DNA of 64,000 nucleotides from Molossus alvarezi (Eukaryota > Chordata > Mammalia > Chiroptera > Molossidae): NCBI GenBank assembly GCA_037176705.1, contig CM073905.1, positions 30,598,986 through 30,662,985 on the forward strand. The letters run 5' to 3'. A program made the translations under genes and the position numbers. The notes below the pieces were generated by a model. That model made no database searches. It was not told the DNA's origin and saw only the letters and a list, made by a program, of their open reading frames with translations. Every line of letters begins with the position of its first letter. The first letter of the stretch is position 1. Below, one piece after another: positions 33,440 through 44,594 of the stretch.

Positions 33440-33860
33440 TGAGGCCGGGTTAGACTCCCAGGGCTGCTGGAATAAAGCCACCACAAACTAGGTTATTTAA
33501 AATAGCAGACATGTATTTTCTCACGATTCTGGGGGCTTGACATGTAAAATCCAGGTGTCAGCAGGGCCACACTCCCTCCGAAGGCCCTGGGGGAGAGCCT
33601 GTCCCCGCCTCCGTCCTGGCTCAGGCGGCTCCTTGGCGGCCTTGGAGCTGTGTCAGCCAGTCTGCCTCCGTCTTCCCGTGGCGTTCTGTCTTCTCCTCTT
33701 CTCTTAAGAGCATCAGTCACTGGATGTAGGGTGCTCCCTAACCCAGTATGACCTCCCTCAATGTGATTCCATCCGCAGACTGTCTGCAAATAGGGTCACC
33801 TTCCCAGATACTGAGGGTTAGGACGTCAGCATGCCTTTTGAGGGGGATATAATTCACCCG
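33440..33860 (-). mobile_element. MLT1-type (MaLR) LTR, antisense
   Basis: CAGGGCTGCTGGAATAAAGC, ATTTTCTCACGATTCTGGGG, CAGTCACTGGATGTAGGGTG, CTGTCTGCAAATAGGGTCAC and GAGGGTTAGGACGTCAGC. Non-coding solo LTR. Confidence 0.85.
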
Positions 33861-34004
33861 AAGTAAAGGCTCGAGGTCAGGGATGTAGGCACTGAATACA
33901 AGATACTTTACATGTGCATTTTGTTCACCCTTCACCAGCATCATGAGATATAGATGCTTTCACGTGAACATTGATGCCACGTGGACTGTGTGTCCGAGAA
34001 TTCG

Positions 34005-34130
34005 CCAAATGCTGTACTCGTGTGGTTTTATTTAATCTTCAGCACAAACCTAGGGGAAAGCTCTGATGTTATCCCCATTTTAGAGATGAAGAAACTGAGT
34101 CACAGAGGGGAAAAGCTGGGGCAAATTAAT
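34005..34130 (-). mobile_element. MIR
   Basis: TTTATTTAATCTTCAGCACA, ATCCCCATTTTAGAGATGAA, GAAACTGAGTCACAGAGGGG. Confidence 0.85.
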
Positions 34131-34669
34131 TTCTAAATCTCATTGTGCAGTGTTCAGGGTGTCCTGTGCGCAGAAGAACTCATACTTCCTTGCCCGGTGC
34201 TTACTTGGAATTCATTCTGGTCATTTTGGTTCAGAAAACGAATCTTCCAGATGCAGGGGTGTCTCTCCTCCCTCCGAGAGAGTCAGGCAGCGGGTGATGT
34301 AATTCAGGGTCACGGGATGTCAGCTCTGGAGACTCAGGGGTCAGATGGGAGAGGAGACAGGTCAGTGTGATTAAATCATGTCACGTCTGTAAAAGAAGAA
34401 AGCTAAGACGAGCCTGGCACTCCCCGGGATGAGCTGGGGCGTACTTAGAACCTCACCATCCATGTTCTCAGGCTAGAGAAATAACTTCTTCCTGAGGGGT
34501 GACCCCAAGATTCGAGGGAGAGGAGGAGCAGGTGAGATTCTGTGGCATCCCAGGCTCTCGTCCCCGAGCGTGCCACCTCCTCTCGGCTCCAGTCCCTGTC
34601 CTGCATTTCCGATCACTGCAGTAGTGCACCAGCCGCCGCGGGACTCAAGCTGGAAACCAAGATGTCATC

Positions 34670-34840
34670 CGTGGCTTGGTGTAAGGCTGCAGACCCAAAC
34701 CTCAGCTGTTCTTCCTGGCTGTGTGGCCTTGAGCAAGTCCAGGAACCTCCTTGTGCCTCGGTTTCCTCGCCAATAAAACAGTCCTTTTGTCTACTTGATA
34801 GAATTGTTGAGGGGCTATCTCATTTGATACAAGTAAACCT
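34670..34840 (+). mobile_element. MIR
   Basis: CTGTGTGGCCTTGAGCAAGT, CCTCCTTGTGCCTCGGTTTC, ATAGAATTGTTGAGGGGCTA. Confidence 0.83.
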
Positions 34841-35917
34841 AGCTACTTTTTATCCTCCCCTTGCACCCGGTCCATCCACGTGTCTCCATCTCCGCCGCCA
34901 CAACCCTACCCCAGGTCCTCATCGTCTCCCATCCGGACACCGTTAGCAGCCTCAGGCTGGGCTCCTGCTGCTACCCCTGACCTGTCCAGTCCTTTCTCCA
35001 TCTTTCCACAACGCTTCTCTGATTGTGTTCATCCCCCACACACAGTGAGTCCCTTTGAGCAACAAGAATGATGCCCGGGTGCCTGTGCACCTGCATCTCT
35101 GGACACCTCGGATCACACAGAGACGGGGGAACTAGCTGGTGTGTGCTCTGGGCCAGCACCCTGGGCTCCAGCAGGACTCTGTGGCCAATGGACCCCGTCC
35201 ACTGGGCTCTGTGGTTTTTAAGCCATGTCATCAGGGAAGCACCATCCCTCCCCTGATGTGATATGATGGGCAGCACTGTGACCTCCAGTCCCAATCCCGC
35301 CCCTCAGCATCTGCCCGTTGGGAGGGCCAGCCCTTCGCTAGGCATGAGCAAGGGTTTGGCGCCGAAGCCCTGGGGATTTAGTGGATAGCCAGGCAGAAAC
35401 TCGGCTTCCATCCCGTCGCTCTGCATAGCTGGGGGAGTGCCGGCCCCTCCCTCGGCCTGACCACAGGGCTGGGGCCGAGCGTCGAGCTGCAGCTGCACCC
35501 CGTGGGGGCTACGGGTTTGACAGCTGTGTGCCCTTCGCCCCCGTGGTTCCCAGGAGCTCTGCAGGAGGCGCGTCTCGGGGGATCCGTCATGCTGACCCCT
35601 CCTCTCAGCATCCGGTCCCACTTAGGAGTGTGGAAGCCTGGACGGTCCTCCTCTGTGCTTCTTTCCAGCTCGCCTGAAATCCCGGCCTTGGTCGGGGCAC
35701 CTCCGCCCGTGCTGTTCCACCTGCACGCTCCGCGCTCACCACCTTCTGCCGCCTGGCCTTGACCTTGAGGTTCCTCTGGCCTCATCCTTCGCCCTCGACT
35801 CCACTGCATTCCTTGGGAGTTCTCCTTCATCCTCGTGGTTTGGGCCCAGGTGCCAGCTCCCCCCAGATGTCTTTCCCACCTTCCGCAGAAAGCCCCGCCT
35901 CTAATCGCTGTCATTTT

Positions 35918-36163
35918 ATTTTCTTTTAATCCTGACTCAAGGACGTTTTTCCATTGATTTTTTTTTTCCAGATAGAGTGGGAGAGAGGGAGGGGGAGAGA
36001 GAGCAACATCGAGAGACACATTGATTGGTTGCCTTCCGCATGATCCCGACCAGGGCTGGGGATCGAACCCACAACCAAGGTACAAGCCCTTGACCGGGAA
36101 TCAGACCCACAGAATGTTCTGTCTGAGGGCTGACGGTCTAACTGCTGAGCCAAACCAGCCTGG
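35918..36163 (-). mobile_element. VES SINE, diverged
   Basis: ATCCTGACTCAAGGACGTTT (tail), GAACCCACAACCAAGGTACA, CTAACTGCTGAGCCAAACCA. Its middle has an extra ACCCACAGAATGTTCTGTC piece. Confidence 0.88.
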
Positions 36164-36959
36164 ATGGGGATGGGGGGCGTAGGATTTTAAAGTATGGATT
36201 TTGGGGAGACATAGACGTTCAGCCCATAGCAGATCATTGGTTTGCTCTGTTTCTCCGCATGGCAACTTTCAGCAAAACTAGAATACACATGTCACAACCA
36301 GAATATCGATGCTGGTACAGTCCCCCAGTCTTGTCCAGATTTCCGGGTCTTCCTTGTATGGTGTGCGTGGCCGAGTAGTTCCGTGGTGTGCACAGGTCAC
36401 GCCTGGCTGCAACCCTTTCACGACGTGCTTTCTTATCTGTCATGTCTGCCCGTCAGCAGGATGGGAGTTTAAGGACCAGGGCCCGCCTGGGCGTGGTTTC
36501 CGGGCCTTCTCAGCACAGACGTGGCACGTTCAGAAAGCGCTTGTTGGACGAGTGCGTGGTTGGCACACAGCACCGTAGAGGGGAAGAAGTGCGCTGTGGT
36601 GGAGCGGTGGGTAGGCAGTGTCCGCGGGCGGACTTCCTTCCGCAGAGTTCTCGCTTCTCTCGTGGGGCTTAGCTGCGGACGGTGCTATGTCGGTGACAGA
36701 TCATCCTTGAAAATTCTTTCCTTTGCATCCCTTTGAAAATGTTGCAACTGGAACCCTTGGAAGCTTAAAAGGCAAGAATTAACTTCGTCGCTTCTTGGGA
36801 CATTTGAGTTGTGGGCTCCCCTACCCAGGGACAGTGGAGGGCGTGGCTGTCAATGGAAGCTGTGGTGAGAGGGTCAACAGAGGGGTTTCATTCTTTTTTT
36901 TGCAGGGGCCAAGTGGTATGGTTGGAGTATGTAAATGTGCATACAGTGTAGTGTTCCTG

Positions 36960-37645
36960 TGCTGTCATGTGTGTAGTGTGTATACAGTGTCATGTGCATA
37001 GTGTATATGTGCATAGGTGTATACGTGCACATGTGTATATTGCACAGGGCACAGTTCATGTGTGCATATGTGTATACGTGCACGTGTGTATACCGCACAG
37101 GGCACAGTGCATATGTGTATATGTGCATGTGTGTATACTGCACAGGGCACAGTACATATGTGCATACGTGTATACGTGCACATGTGTATACCACACAGGG
37201 CACAGTACATATGTGCATACATGTATATGTGCACATGTGTATAGCGCACATGTGTATACTGCACAGGGCACAGTACATACGTGCATATGTGTATCGTGCA
37301 TATGTGTATACTGCACAGGTCACAGTACATATGTGCACACGTGTATACGTGCATGTGTGTATACCGCACAGGGCACAGTACATATGTGCATACGTGTATA
37401 TGTGCACATGTGTATAGCGCACATGTGTATACTGCACAGGGCACAGTACATATGTGCATATGTGTATACGTGCACATGTGTATACCTGCACAGGACACAG
37501 TACATACGTGCATATGTGTATATGTGCACATGTGTATACTGCACAGGACACTACATACATGCATATGTGTATACGTACACATGTGTATACTGCACAGGGC
37601 ATAGTACACATGTGCATATGTGTGTACGTGTATACAGTGTAACTC
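36960..37645 (+). repeat. 53-bp minisatellite next to the KSR2 acceptor
   Basis: GCACAGGGCACAGT-type landmarks at 37042, 37095, 37140, 37193, 37261, 37313, 37366, 37434, 37488, 37541 and 37592 give spacings of 45 to 54 with two 68-bp units that carry an extra ACATGTGTATAGCGC. About 11 units made of TGTGTATACGTGCAC-like alternating purine-pyrimidine text. The 5' edge grades into looser TGT/CAT sequence. No stop codon in the exon's frame from 36967 on. Confidence 0.95.
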
Positions 37646-37699
37646 TCCTGACTTTCTCACAGCTTATCCATGTCTCTCTGCTCTTTTGTTTCAACTTAG
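37641..37699 (+). promoter_or_regulatory. KSR2: Splice acceptor region of the KSR2 exon
   Basis: TCCTGAC at 37646-37652 fits the mammalian branch-point consensus (branch A at 37651, 48 nt before the exon). It is followed by a pyrimidine-rich run (TGTCTCTCTGCTCTTTTGTTT, 37671-37691) and CAACTTAG ending at 37699. The TTAG acceptor is slightly weaker than CAG. The 53-bp minisatellite ends only a few bases upstream. Confidence 0.85.
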
Positions 37700-38213
37700 G
37701 TGGCAACCTTTCCAAACAAGACTGGGCCATCCAGTGGCCCACCACCGAGACGGGGAAGGAGAACAACCCCGTGTGCCGCCCAGAGCCGATGCCGTGGGTC
37801 CGCACCCACCTCACCCAGAGCCCCAGGGTCCAGTCCAAGTGTGCCCCGCACTACTGTCATGCCAGCCCCTCCCCTGGGGGCCCTGTGTACAGCCACGTGG
37901 ACAGGCTCACTGTGGATGCCTACCCGGGCCTGTGCCCGCCACCACCCCTGGAGTCGGGCCACCGTTCCCTGCCACCGTCACCCCGGCAGCGGCACGCCAT
38001 CCGCACCCCACCGCGGACCCCCAATATCGTCACTACCGTGACCCCGCCAGGCACGCCGCCCGTGAGGAGGAAGACCAAGCTGAAGCCCCCAGGGACCCCG
38101 CCGCCCTCCTCTCGAAAGCTGATCCACTTGATCCCGGGTTTCACGGCCCTGCATCGGAGCAAGTCCCACGAATTCCAGCTGGGTCACCGCGTGGATGAGG
38201 CCCACACGCCCAA
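37700..38213 (+). CDS. KSR2: KSR2 internal coding exon (proline-rich CA2 region)
   Basis: Kinase suppressor of Ras 2 is a cytoplasmic/membrane-recruited pseudokinase scaffold that brings RAF, MEK and ERK together. This 514-bp exon encodes 172 residues counting two split codons. Visible from the exon start: GGNLSKQDW, then [15 protein letters not shown] (12-26), [18 protein letters not shown] (80-97), paired TPPRTP/TPPGTPP motifs (103-121), [14 protein letters not shown] (127-140), [19 protein letters not shown] (141-159) and [11 protein letters not shown]. Ten S/T-P sites (S41, S56, S58, S94, T103, T107, T115, T119, T133, T170) suit proline-directed kinases. RSKS at 153-156 is a 14-3-3 mode-1 type motif, known in KSR1. 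KSR1 has TLTRSKSHESQLGNR here, so [17 protein letters not shown] points to KSR2. The frame is unbroken. Boundaries: AG at 37698-37699 (phase 1, completing Gly) and GTGAGT from 38214 (phase 2, inside Lys). The N-terminal CA1, C1 and kinase exons are outside the window. Confidence 0.96.
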
Positions 38214-38219
38214 GTGAGT
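38214..38219 (+). promoter_or_regulatory. KSR2: Splice donor of the KSR2 exon
   Basis: AA|GTGAGT matches the U1 consensus well. The exon ends two bases into a Lys codon. If the intron were retained, the next codon (TGA at 38215-38217) stops translation at once. Confidence 0.92.
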
Positions 38220-38403
38220 GCATGGGGCATGCGGGGGGCAGCTGAGCCGGGCTGCCAGCGGCTGCTGGCCTCGGGCCCCGGGACCCTCCCCGCTTGGGGA
38301 AGCCTGAATAGATTGTAGTTCCCTCCTCCAGGTGAAGGAAAGGTCTTTGAGAAAGCAGAGTGGAATTTTCCAGAAATGACCATTCTTCGTGCCATTATTG
38401 TTC

Positions 38404-38620
38404 TAAAGTGGGGGTCTGCAAACTATAGTCTGGGGGCCAAATCTGAATGTACTGCCACACAGCCGGTTCCTTTCTTACGTACTGTCCCTGGTACTTTCCT
38501 GGCGCCGTGTGGAGGGAGTATGGTGGCAGAGCCAGAAATGTGCCCCCCGGCCCTTAACGGGAAGCCTGCCGACTTCTGCCAGGCCCCCCGAGTGCCGCCC
38601 TAGACACAGGGTGTGAGCTT
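38404..38620 (+). mobile_element. hAT-Charlie-group fragment
   Basis: GGGGGTCTGCAAACTATAGT and CTGGGGGCCAAATCTG open it as in the family at 886-1097; the middle is rearranged. Confidence 0.65.
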
Positions 38621-39782
38621 CACGGGCAGCCTTACATTTCCCAGTAGCCACATTCAAAAGAGTAAAAGGGATAAACGATAGGCATTTCCATAACGTGTCA
38701 TTTCACCCGTGACATCAAAATACTGTCTCCGCAGCGTAGAATCCATGCAGACGGTTAGCACGGGGGTAGTCTGCACTGTTTTCCTATTTCGTGTTTGAAA
38801 TCCAGGGCGATTGCACTTACGCTCATCTTGGGTTGGACTGCCCTCGCTCCAAGTGTGGCGTGGCGACATGGGCTGGTGGCCACTGCCCAGGACAGCCCTG
38901 GGCAGCCCTGTGCACGGGGCACGCTCAGTGTTAGAACTCAGATGCATGTCCCAGTCTGCCTGGGCCGGGGTGGCTCGGGGAGTGGACGGGGGACCGTCAG
39001 AGCAGAGGCTCTTGCACGAAAGTTTAGGGTGGGGTTGTCGGCACTGGGGGAACCATGGAAGTGGGTGCAGTGTGCAAGTGGCTCTGGTTTGGGGGTCTTG
39101 CTACCAGCTGAGGGTGGGTGACGTGGTCTGTGAACTAGTGGGAGCGACCAGGCAGGTCTCTGCATAGCCCCTCAGAGGCCTGGGCCCCTCGATTCTTTTG
39201 TGGTTCTTAGTGGATTGAAAATGGAAGAGATGCTGAACGGGATTACCAACTGGGTCGCATGTTTCCAATATTTACATTCAACAAAATTGCAGTTAAGTCA
39301 CAGAAGATAAAATGATGATGCATAATCTTATTAGGAGATATAGTAAGGAGTCTAAGTTTGTTTTGTGAGAGGCCCCCAAGAAGCCAAAGTAAAGACCAGA
39401 TTCATCCAGGGCCTTGGCACCTTATGTCCCTACAGAAGGCTGGGCCAGCCCTGCCTGCCTTTGGCTCACCCCAGGATGCCCCGTGGGGAGTCTGGCCAGC
39501 CTCAGCCCTCAGTTGGGCCCTCGCACACCGGAAAGGCAGGACACATTCCCTGTTGCTCCCCTCCATCCTGGCTGCAGGGCTCCCCGACCTGGTCTTCACT
39601 TTGGCTTCTTGGGACATTGCAAAGACTCAGGGATTCCCTGCCCCCAGCTGTGACCATTCACCTGTGACTCGGGCATTTATTTAGGGCCGGCTCTCCCTTG
39701 TTCGTAGAATCCCCAGTGGCCTTGAGGGGTGTCATGGGCTCAGAAGTCAGGTGGCCTGGGCTTGCATCCTGAATGGAGCACG

Positions 39783-39870
39783 AATTCAACAAATATTCAC
39801 TGGGTCCCTCCTATGGACCACGCACTGGGGGACAGAAATGAGTGTAGGGGCAAATTCCGCTAGTCAGTGT
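39783..39870 (-). mobile_element. L2 3' end
   Basis: ATTCAACAAATATTCACTGG, GTCCCTCCTATGGACCACGC, ACTGGGGGACAGAAATGAG. Confidence 0.65.
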
Positions 39871-41610
39871 CAAAAGTGTTCGAGTAGAGAAAGATGTCGA
39901 GTTTCCAGTTTGACCGTATTGGAACAGACAAGGGAGTGTTTTCCCCCGTTGCCTCCAGCAGAAGGGAACAGTGTCAAGGAAAGCGGAAGTGAGTAAGTGA
40001 CATTGGGTGACATTCTAATAGGATCTGGTGGGATGTGTTTGAGCCGGTTGGGCATTGAAGATGGGGAGAAATTTCAATACCCATCTTGACCCGATTCAAA
40101 CGACCAAAGGCAGGTCTGATACGTATAAGGCTGGGCGTTCCTCTCCGTTCCGAAGGCAGGCATTGTTCATGGACTCTGGCAGGACTTCAGAATCCTTCTC
40201 AACACAACCCTCTGAGAAGGTCACTGCCAGTCGATCCAACGGAATGTCCAGTGCATCTGATTTCTGTCCCTTCGAAACACCCTTCATTCTATTGATTGGA
40301 GCCGGCGACTGATGCTGTGACTGAGACGGTGAAACAAAGGTAGGTAAGAAAAAGCAGGGGGAAGAGCGGAAATACATTTGGGGGGGGTAAAGCTATTTCC
40401 CAGCTGCTGTTGAGGGCGCCCCGTGGTTTCCTGGTGCGGTGATTACCTTGTAGATGCACTCTCCCCAAATTACGCGGAAGCGTCGTCCCACAGGCCCGCT
40501 GTTTACGGAAACCAAGGGCGTTTTAACCACCCGTGGAATGATACGCGTGGCACGACGCTGGGGTCCTGAAGACATCGTTCTAGTTACTGTTATTGTCACC
40601 ACAAAGGACGAGCGTTCGAGTCAGACTGAGGATGGAGGTGCCTGGGAATAAAAGCTCATCGCGCGTTGGGAGGCTGCAGGGCTCCCTGCGGGACTCCTTC
40701 GCTGGGAAGCATTGATGGTCCCGCTTCATCTCTCTCTGAGCCAATCGTGTTGAGTTGTGGCTGCTTTCCCTCACCTCTCCTCGCTTGGCCACGGGCAGGC
40801 GCCGGCCTTCCGGAGGCCGTGTCCCTTGGTCGCCAGATTAAATGCCTGAACTCTATCCGCACGGAGGGTGGTGCCGTTTCTGGAAAAGACGAAGAGGAGG
40901 CACTGTTTTCTATCTCGGTTTTGGGACTTATTGGATAGAATTGGAAATGAACCTCCTGATGTGATAAATGTGGAGACAGAAGTGTTCCTCCCAGGGCCGA
41001 CCCCTCCACTGTGCGTTGGCTCCCGGGTGGCAGCTTGAGTCATAGAGGGGCCGCAGCCCAGCGCTCTGATTTAAGAGGACGGGGACCAGGATGAGGGAGT
41101 GATATCAGCGTGGGGGAGGGGCCCATGGAAACGGGGGATACTTGCAGCCCTTGAGAGCCAAGGCAGAGGACAGGAGCAGGCTGGGGACAGCTGAGACCCC
41201 AGAAGTGCTTGCAGAAGCTGGAGGCCACAATGAGGAAGCTATTCAAAACCAAGTGTGTGGCCTTATCATGCCAGACGTAAGGCAGCCACGGAACAGTTGC
41301 CACGAGAGTCTCACTCATTCATCCATTCGTTCATCATACGTTTTGACCAAGTCCTACAGGGGTTCTCCGGTGGGCAAACAGCCTGCTTTCCAGGGGTCTA
41401 CAACCGAGAAGAAAAGAATGCTGAGTCGGGAGACGAAACAGCGTGTGCTGGGCGGGACCAAGAGAATCCCGGGGTCGACCTTGGAAGCATCAGTAAGGTT
41501 GAGAGTGTGGGCCCCGACTTGGGATAGATAATCTGAGCCCCACTGTGAGGGAAAGTTTCTTCTCTTCTGCCCTGTGTCTGGTCTGGGAGCCGTCACTTTC
41601 CAGGATGTTT

Positions 41611-41850
41611 CTTTTTTTCCAATTTTTATTCATTTATTTTTGTTACAGATGTTTCTCCCCCCCCAGAAACCCTTCCCCCTGCGCCCCCTGCATTGTTGTC
41701 TCTGTCCATTGGTTACGCATACATGATGTAAGTTCTTTGGTTCAACGCCTCCATCCCCACACCCCCCTACCCTGAGGTCTGTCAGTCTGCAACTTACTCC
41801 TTTCTACGTCTCTGGGTCTATTTCGTTCATCAGTCCAGGGCCTATTTTGA
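41611..41850 (-). mobile_element. L1 3'-end fragment, bat-type
   Basis: TTTTTATTCATTTATTTTTG, TTGTTGTCTCTGTCCATTGG, TTACGCATACATGATGTAAG, CTGAGGTCTGTCAGTCTGCA and TATTTCGTTCATCAGTCCAG, which I associate with antisense bat L1 3' ends. Assignment from memory. Confidence 0.6.
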
Positions 41851-43217
41851 GGCTCCTTTGTTGGTTGCACAGGCCAATTCTTGGGCCTTCCTGGTTCTCT
41901 CTGTTCATCCCGGAGACATACTGCTGCTGTCGACTGAGCCGCCACCAGCTGAAGGCGTTGTCCTCTGTTCAGTGGTTTTACTGGGCTCTGGCGGGGCAGC
42001 AAACCCTCACTCGTTTGTCCATCCATTCTGCAAACTTGATTCCAGTGCTTCGATTGAGGGCGGGGGTGGGGCGGGGTGTATGTGAGAGGCTTGGAATGTG
42101 GAGTTGCCAAATAGATAAAAAAACGGCCACCCTCTGAAGGAGCTCAGGGTTTGGAGGAGTCAGGCTGGAACCTCAATATGACTCGGCGGTGAAAGGCCTG
42201 GAGAAGAGGAAACAAGACTCGGGCTGTGGGAGCCAAATGAGGGTCACCCAGAACACTCATGGGAGCCAGGGACAGCTTCCTGGAGGGACCATCCTCTAAG
42301 ACAGGGGCCAGAACACGTGTCCTGTAAGACCCAGGGAGTGACTACATCAGGCCCTGGTCTCTCTCGCACCCACGCCACCCTGCGCTTGTAAGTGAAACCA
42401 GGCATAGGGGACATGCAAATGAATGGGCACGGCGGTGTTCCAATAAATCTTTATTACTGGCGGGCCGATTCGGCCTTCGGGCTGTCGTTGGCCAACGCCT
42501 GAGCCAAGGTGAGACCTGAAGACTGAGCAGGAGCTGGCTGGGGGAGAGAGGGAAGAGGGGCCAGCGGGGACCAGCAGCTGGGGAAGTGGAAACAGTTGTG
42601 GGTTGGCCTGTGCCTGTGGTAGGAAGTGGGGTGAGAGGGGGCGCTGGGGGGCAGTTTGGGTTTATTCCCCAAGTCCGTCACCGGGAGCCTCTGGAAGGGC
42701 CCTCAGCGTGGAGGGGTGTGACCCGCCATGTGTCATCTCAGCCGAGGCACATTGGCCTTGGGGCCTCAGTCCAGTCGCTCTGAGTCCTCCTGTTCCTGTT
42801 TCCTATTAACTAATTCTTCCAAGTGCGTAGCTCCTGGGACACAGGAGCGCGTGGCTGTGGTGACACAGCTCAGCAGAAGTCCACGCGGGGCTCCGCCGCC
42901 TGCCCCCGGCGCTGACCGCACCCTCGATGCTGCTCGCCTCCCCGCGTGCGTCACCTCCGGTGGCCTCCTGACCTGCAGCTCCCGGTGGGCCCCCCGGGAC
43001 CCCGCAATTTAAAATGAACATGGCCGGGGGCTGTCTGGTCGCTGGCGATGAGCTCTCCACCGCCTCCTCCTGCTCCCCTCCGGCTGGAGGTATTTATTAA
43101 CTTGAATTAATGGAGGAAGAATGGAAATGTTGACTCTCTGGGCCTTGAGCTGGGGCCCTCCTGCCATGGCCGGGCTCCCCGGAGCTGTCAGGGGAGCCGC
43201 GAGGCCCCTTTCCTGGC

Positions 43218-43262
43218 GTTCGGTGAGGTTCAGGAAGCTGAGGTTCAGGAAGCTGAGGTTCA
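43218..43262 (+). repeat. Short tandem repeat, 15-bp unit
   Basis: GAGGTTCAGGAAGCT repeated almost three times. Confidence 0.85.
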
Positions 43263-44027
43263 GTGTGGCTTCCAGCCCCGGCCGTCGCAGGGTCATCGCT
43301 CGTACCTTAGCGAGGTGGCCTTTCCTGGCCGTCACCTGAAGCAGGCCCAGGTGGAGAAGACACCTGTGCACCAACCTGGGCTTAACCACCGAGCCCGGCA
43401 GGGTGCGTCCGGGGGCAGACATGGATCTGTGTCGGGATGTCATCTTGTGGGACCTGAGGTTGGCACCCGCTTGGATTTCATTTTCCAAGATGTTGAGATT
43501 CAACACTTTATTTTCAGAGACTATGACGGGGGAATATCTAAGACATATTCTTCGTCCAGGGAAGGTACAGGTCATTTCCTCACGTCCTCTGTTTTGGAGA
43601 AAGTCTGTGTGTGAGGACTTGGCAAATGTTCCCATCTTCGGAAAGGCGTTTGGACAGCACCTCAGCCCTGCAGGGGTTACATGGGCTCGGTCTTTGTGGT
43701 CTTTGTTCTAACAGGTGAATTCAGCGAGGCTCTCACAGTTAGAATTGGCTGTGGTTTTCCTCACACTGACTGCCCGTCCACCCCTTTCTGAGCCTGCCTG
43801 CGTGTTTCTGTTCTTGTGCGGCCGCGCAGTGGATGGCGGGGACAGGAACAGCCACCGTGCGTTCGCCCTTGCTGTTCTGGGCACTGTGTACACGCGTTAC
43901 ACGTAGGACCGGCTTCTGCGACCTCATGGAGTAGCTGTTTTCCCGTCTCTCTCTCTCTGTTGTAGCGAAGGAAACTGAGCTATAGGGAGATTATGTAACT
44001 CTCCCAGGATCACATCTGCCCACTTAG

Positions 44028-44250
44028 GGATTGGCAAACTACTGCCGGAGGGCCGAATCCGGCCCACCCCCTGTTTTTGTAAATAAAGTTTTATTGGAAG
44101 CACGGCCCCATCTGCTCCGCCGGGAGGCTGCTTTGACACCGCTCCGGCGGAGCGGAGCAGTTGCAGCCCAGGCTGTACGCTCGGCAGAGCCGGAAGCATG
44201 TGCTCTCTGGCCCTCTGAGAGCGTGTCCAGGAATTCTGTCCCAGGCTGAT
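44028..44250 (+). mobile_element. hAT-Charlie-group element with GC-rich palindrome
   Basis: GGATTGGCAAACTACTGCCG, CGAATCCGGCCCACCCCCTG, TAAATAAAGTTTTATTGGAA. A perfect 17-nt palindrome CCGCTCCGGCGGAGCGG sits at 44139-44155. Confidence 0.78.
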
Positions 44251-44496
44251 GGTGGCGGATGTGGTGCCGATCTGTCCCAGAGGCTGGACTCACGGCTGTA
44301 CGTATATGAGGCTGTCTGTGTGGTTGTCCGTGCGTGTCACTTCCGCATCCAGCAGGTTTTTAGTCCCTGCTGCTTTCCAGACTCCTGGATGGTGAGTTCT
44401 TTGAGAGGAGGAACCTTGTCTTAATCATCTCTTTCACCTCTGGGCTTGACACAGCTCTGGGTAGGTAGGTAAAGGTTCAGGGAACATTTGCTGGCG

Positions 44497-44594
44497 GAAT
44501 GAGTGAATGAAGGAAGGAAGGAAGGAATGAGTGAATGAAGGAATGAAGGAATGAAGGAATGAAGGAATGAAGGAATGAAGGAATGAATGAATTC
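44497..44594 (+). repeat. GGAATGAA microsatellite
   Basis: GAAGGAAGGAAG lead-in, then about seven GGAATGAA-type units, ending GAATGAATGAATTCC. It lies at the point where an L2 or MIR tail (GAATGAATGA) would be expected, a common seed. Confidence 0.93.

Larger units (their letters stand above)
1..37699 (+). other. KSR2: KSR2 intron upstream of the exon (3' part)
   Basis: Inferred intron: no other KSR2-like or other conserved reading frame was seen, and the segment runs into a phase-1 acceptor. It is filled with the repeats listed separately. I recognise nothing in these longer stretches: 1-870, 1531-1640, 2060-2420, 3600-4515, 9105-9475, 10690-11440, 11765-13135, 15210-15790, 16080-16680, 18400-19180, 19885-20670, 21130-22020, 23140-23330, 23880-25250, 27860-28130, 28595-29250, 29545-30440, 31025-31540, 31850-32590, 34135-34665, 34845-35915 and 36165-36960. 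Some contain AT-rich blocks flagged as candidate conserved elements. Whether an unrelated or antisense transcript starts here cannot be told from sequence alone. Confidence 0.8.

Noticed and set aside
36874..37660. Minus-strand Cys/His/Tyr-rich frames of 231-247 residues
   Set aside because: Antisense reading of the 53-bp minisatellite; periodic and open in several frames at once.
37620..38198. Alternative + frames over the KSR2 exon
   Set aside because: The frame at 36967-38217 gives the KSR2 sequence; the others are out-of-frame shadows of Pro/Arg-rich DNA.
38850..39170. Possible exon from + frames at 38795-39167
   Set aside because: No homology recognised and no convincing acceptor/donor pair; Gly/Trp/Val-rich chance frame in GC-rich intron.
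43009..43635. 208-residue minus-strand frame
   Set aside because: No recognisable domain, start context or splice signals; GC-rich region makes chance frames common.
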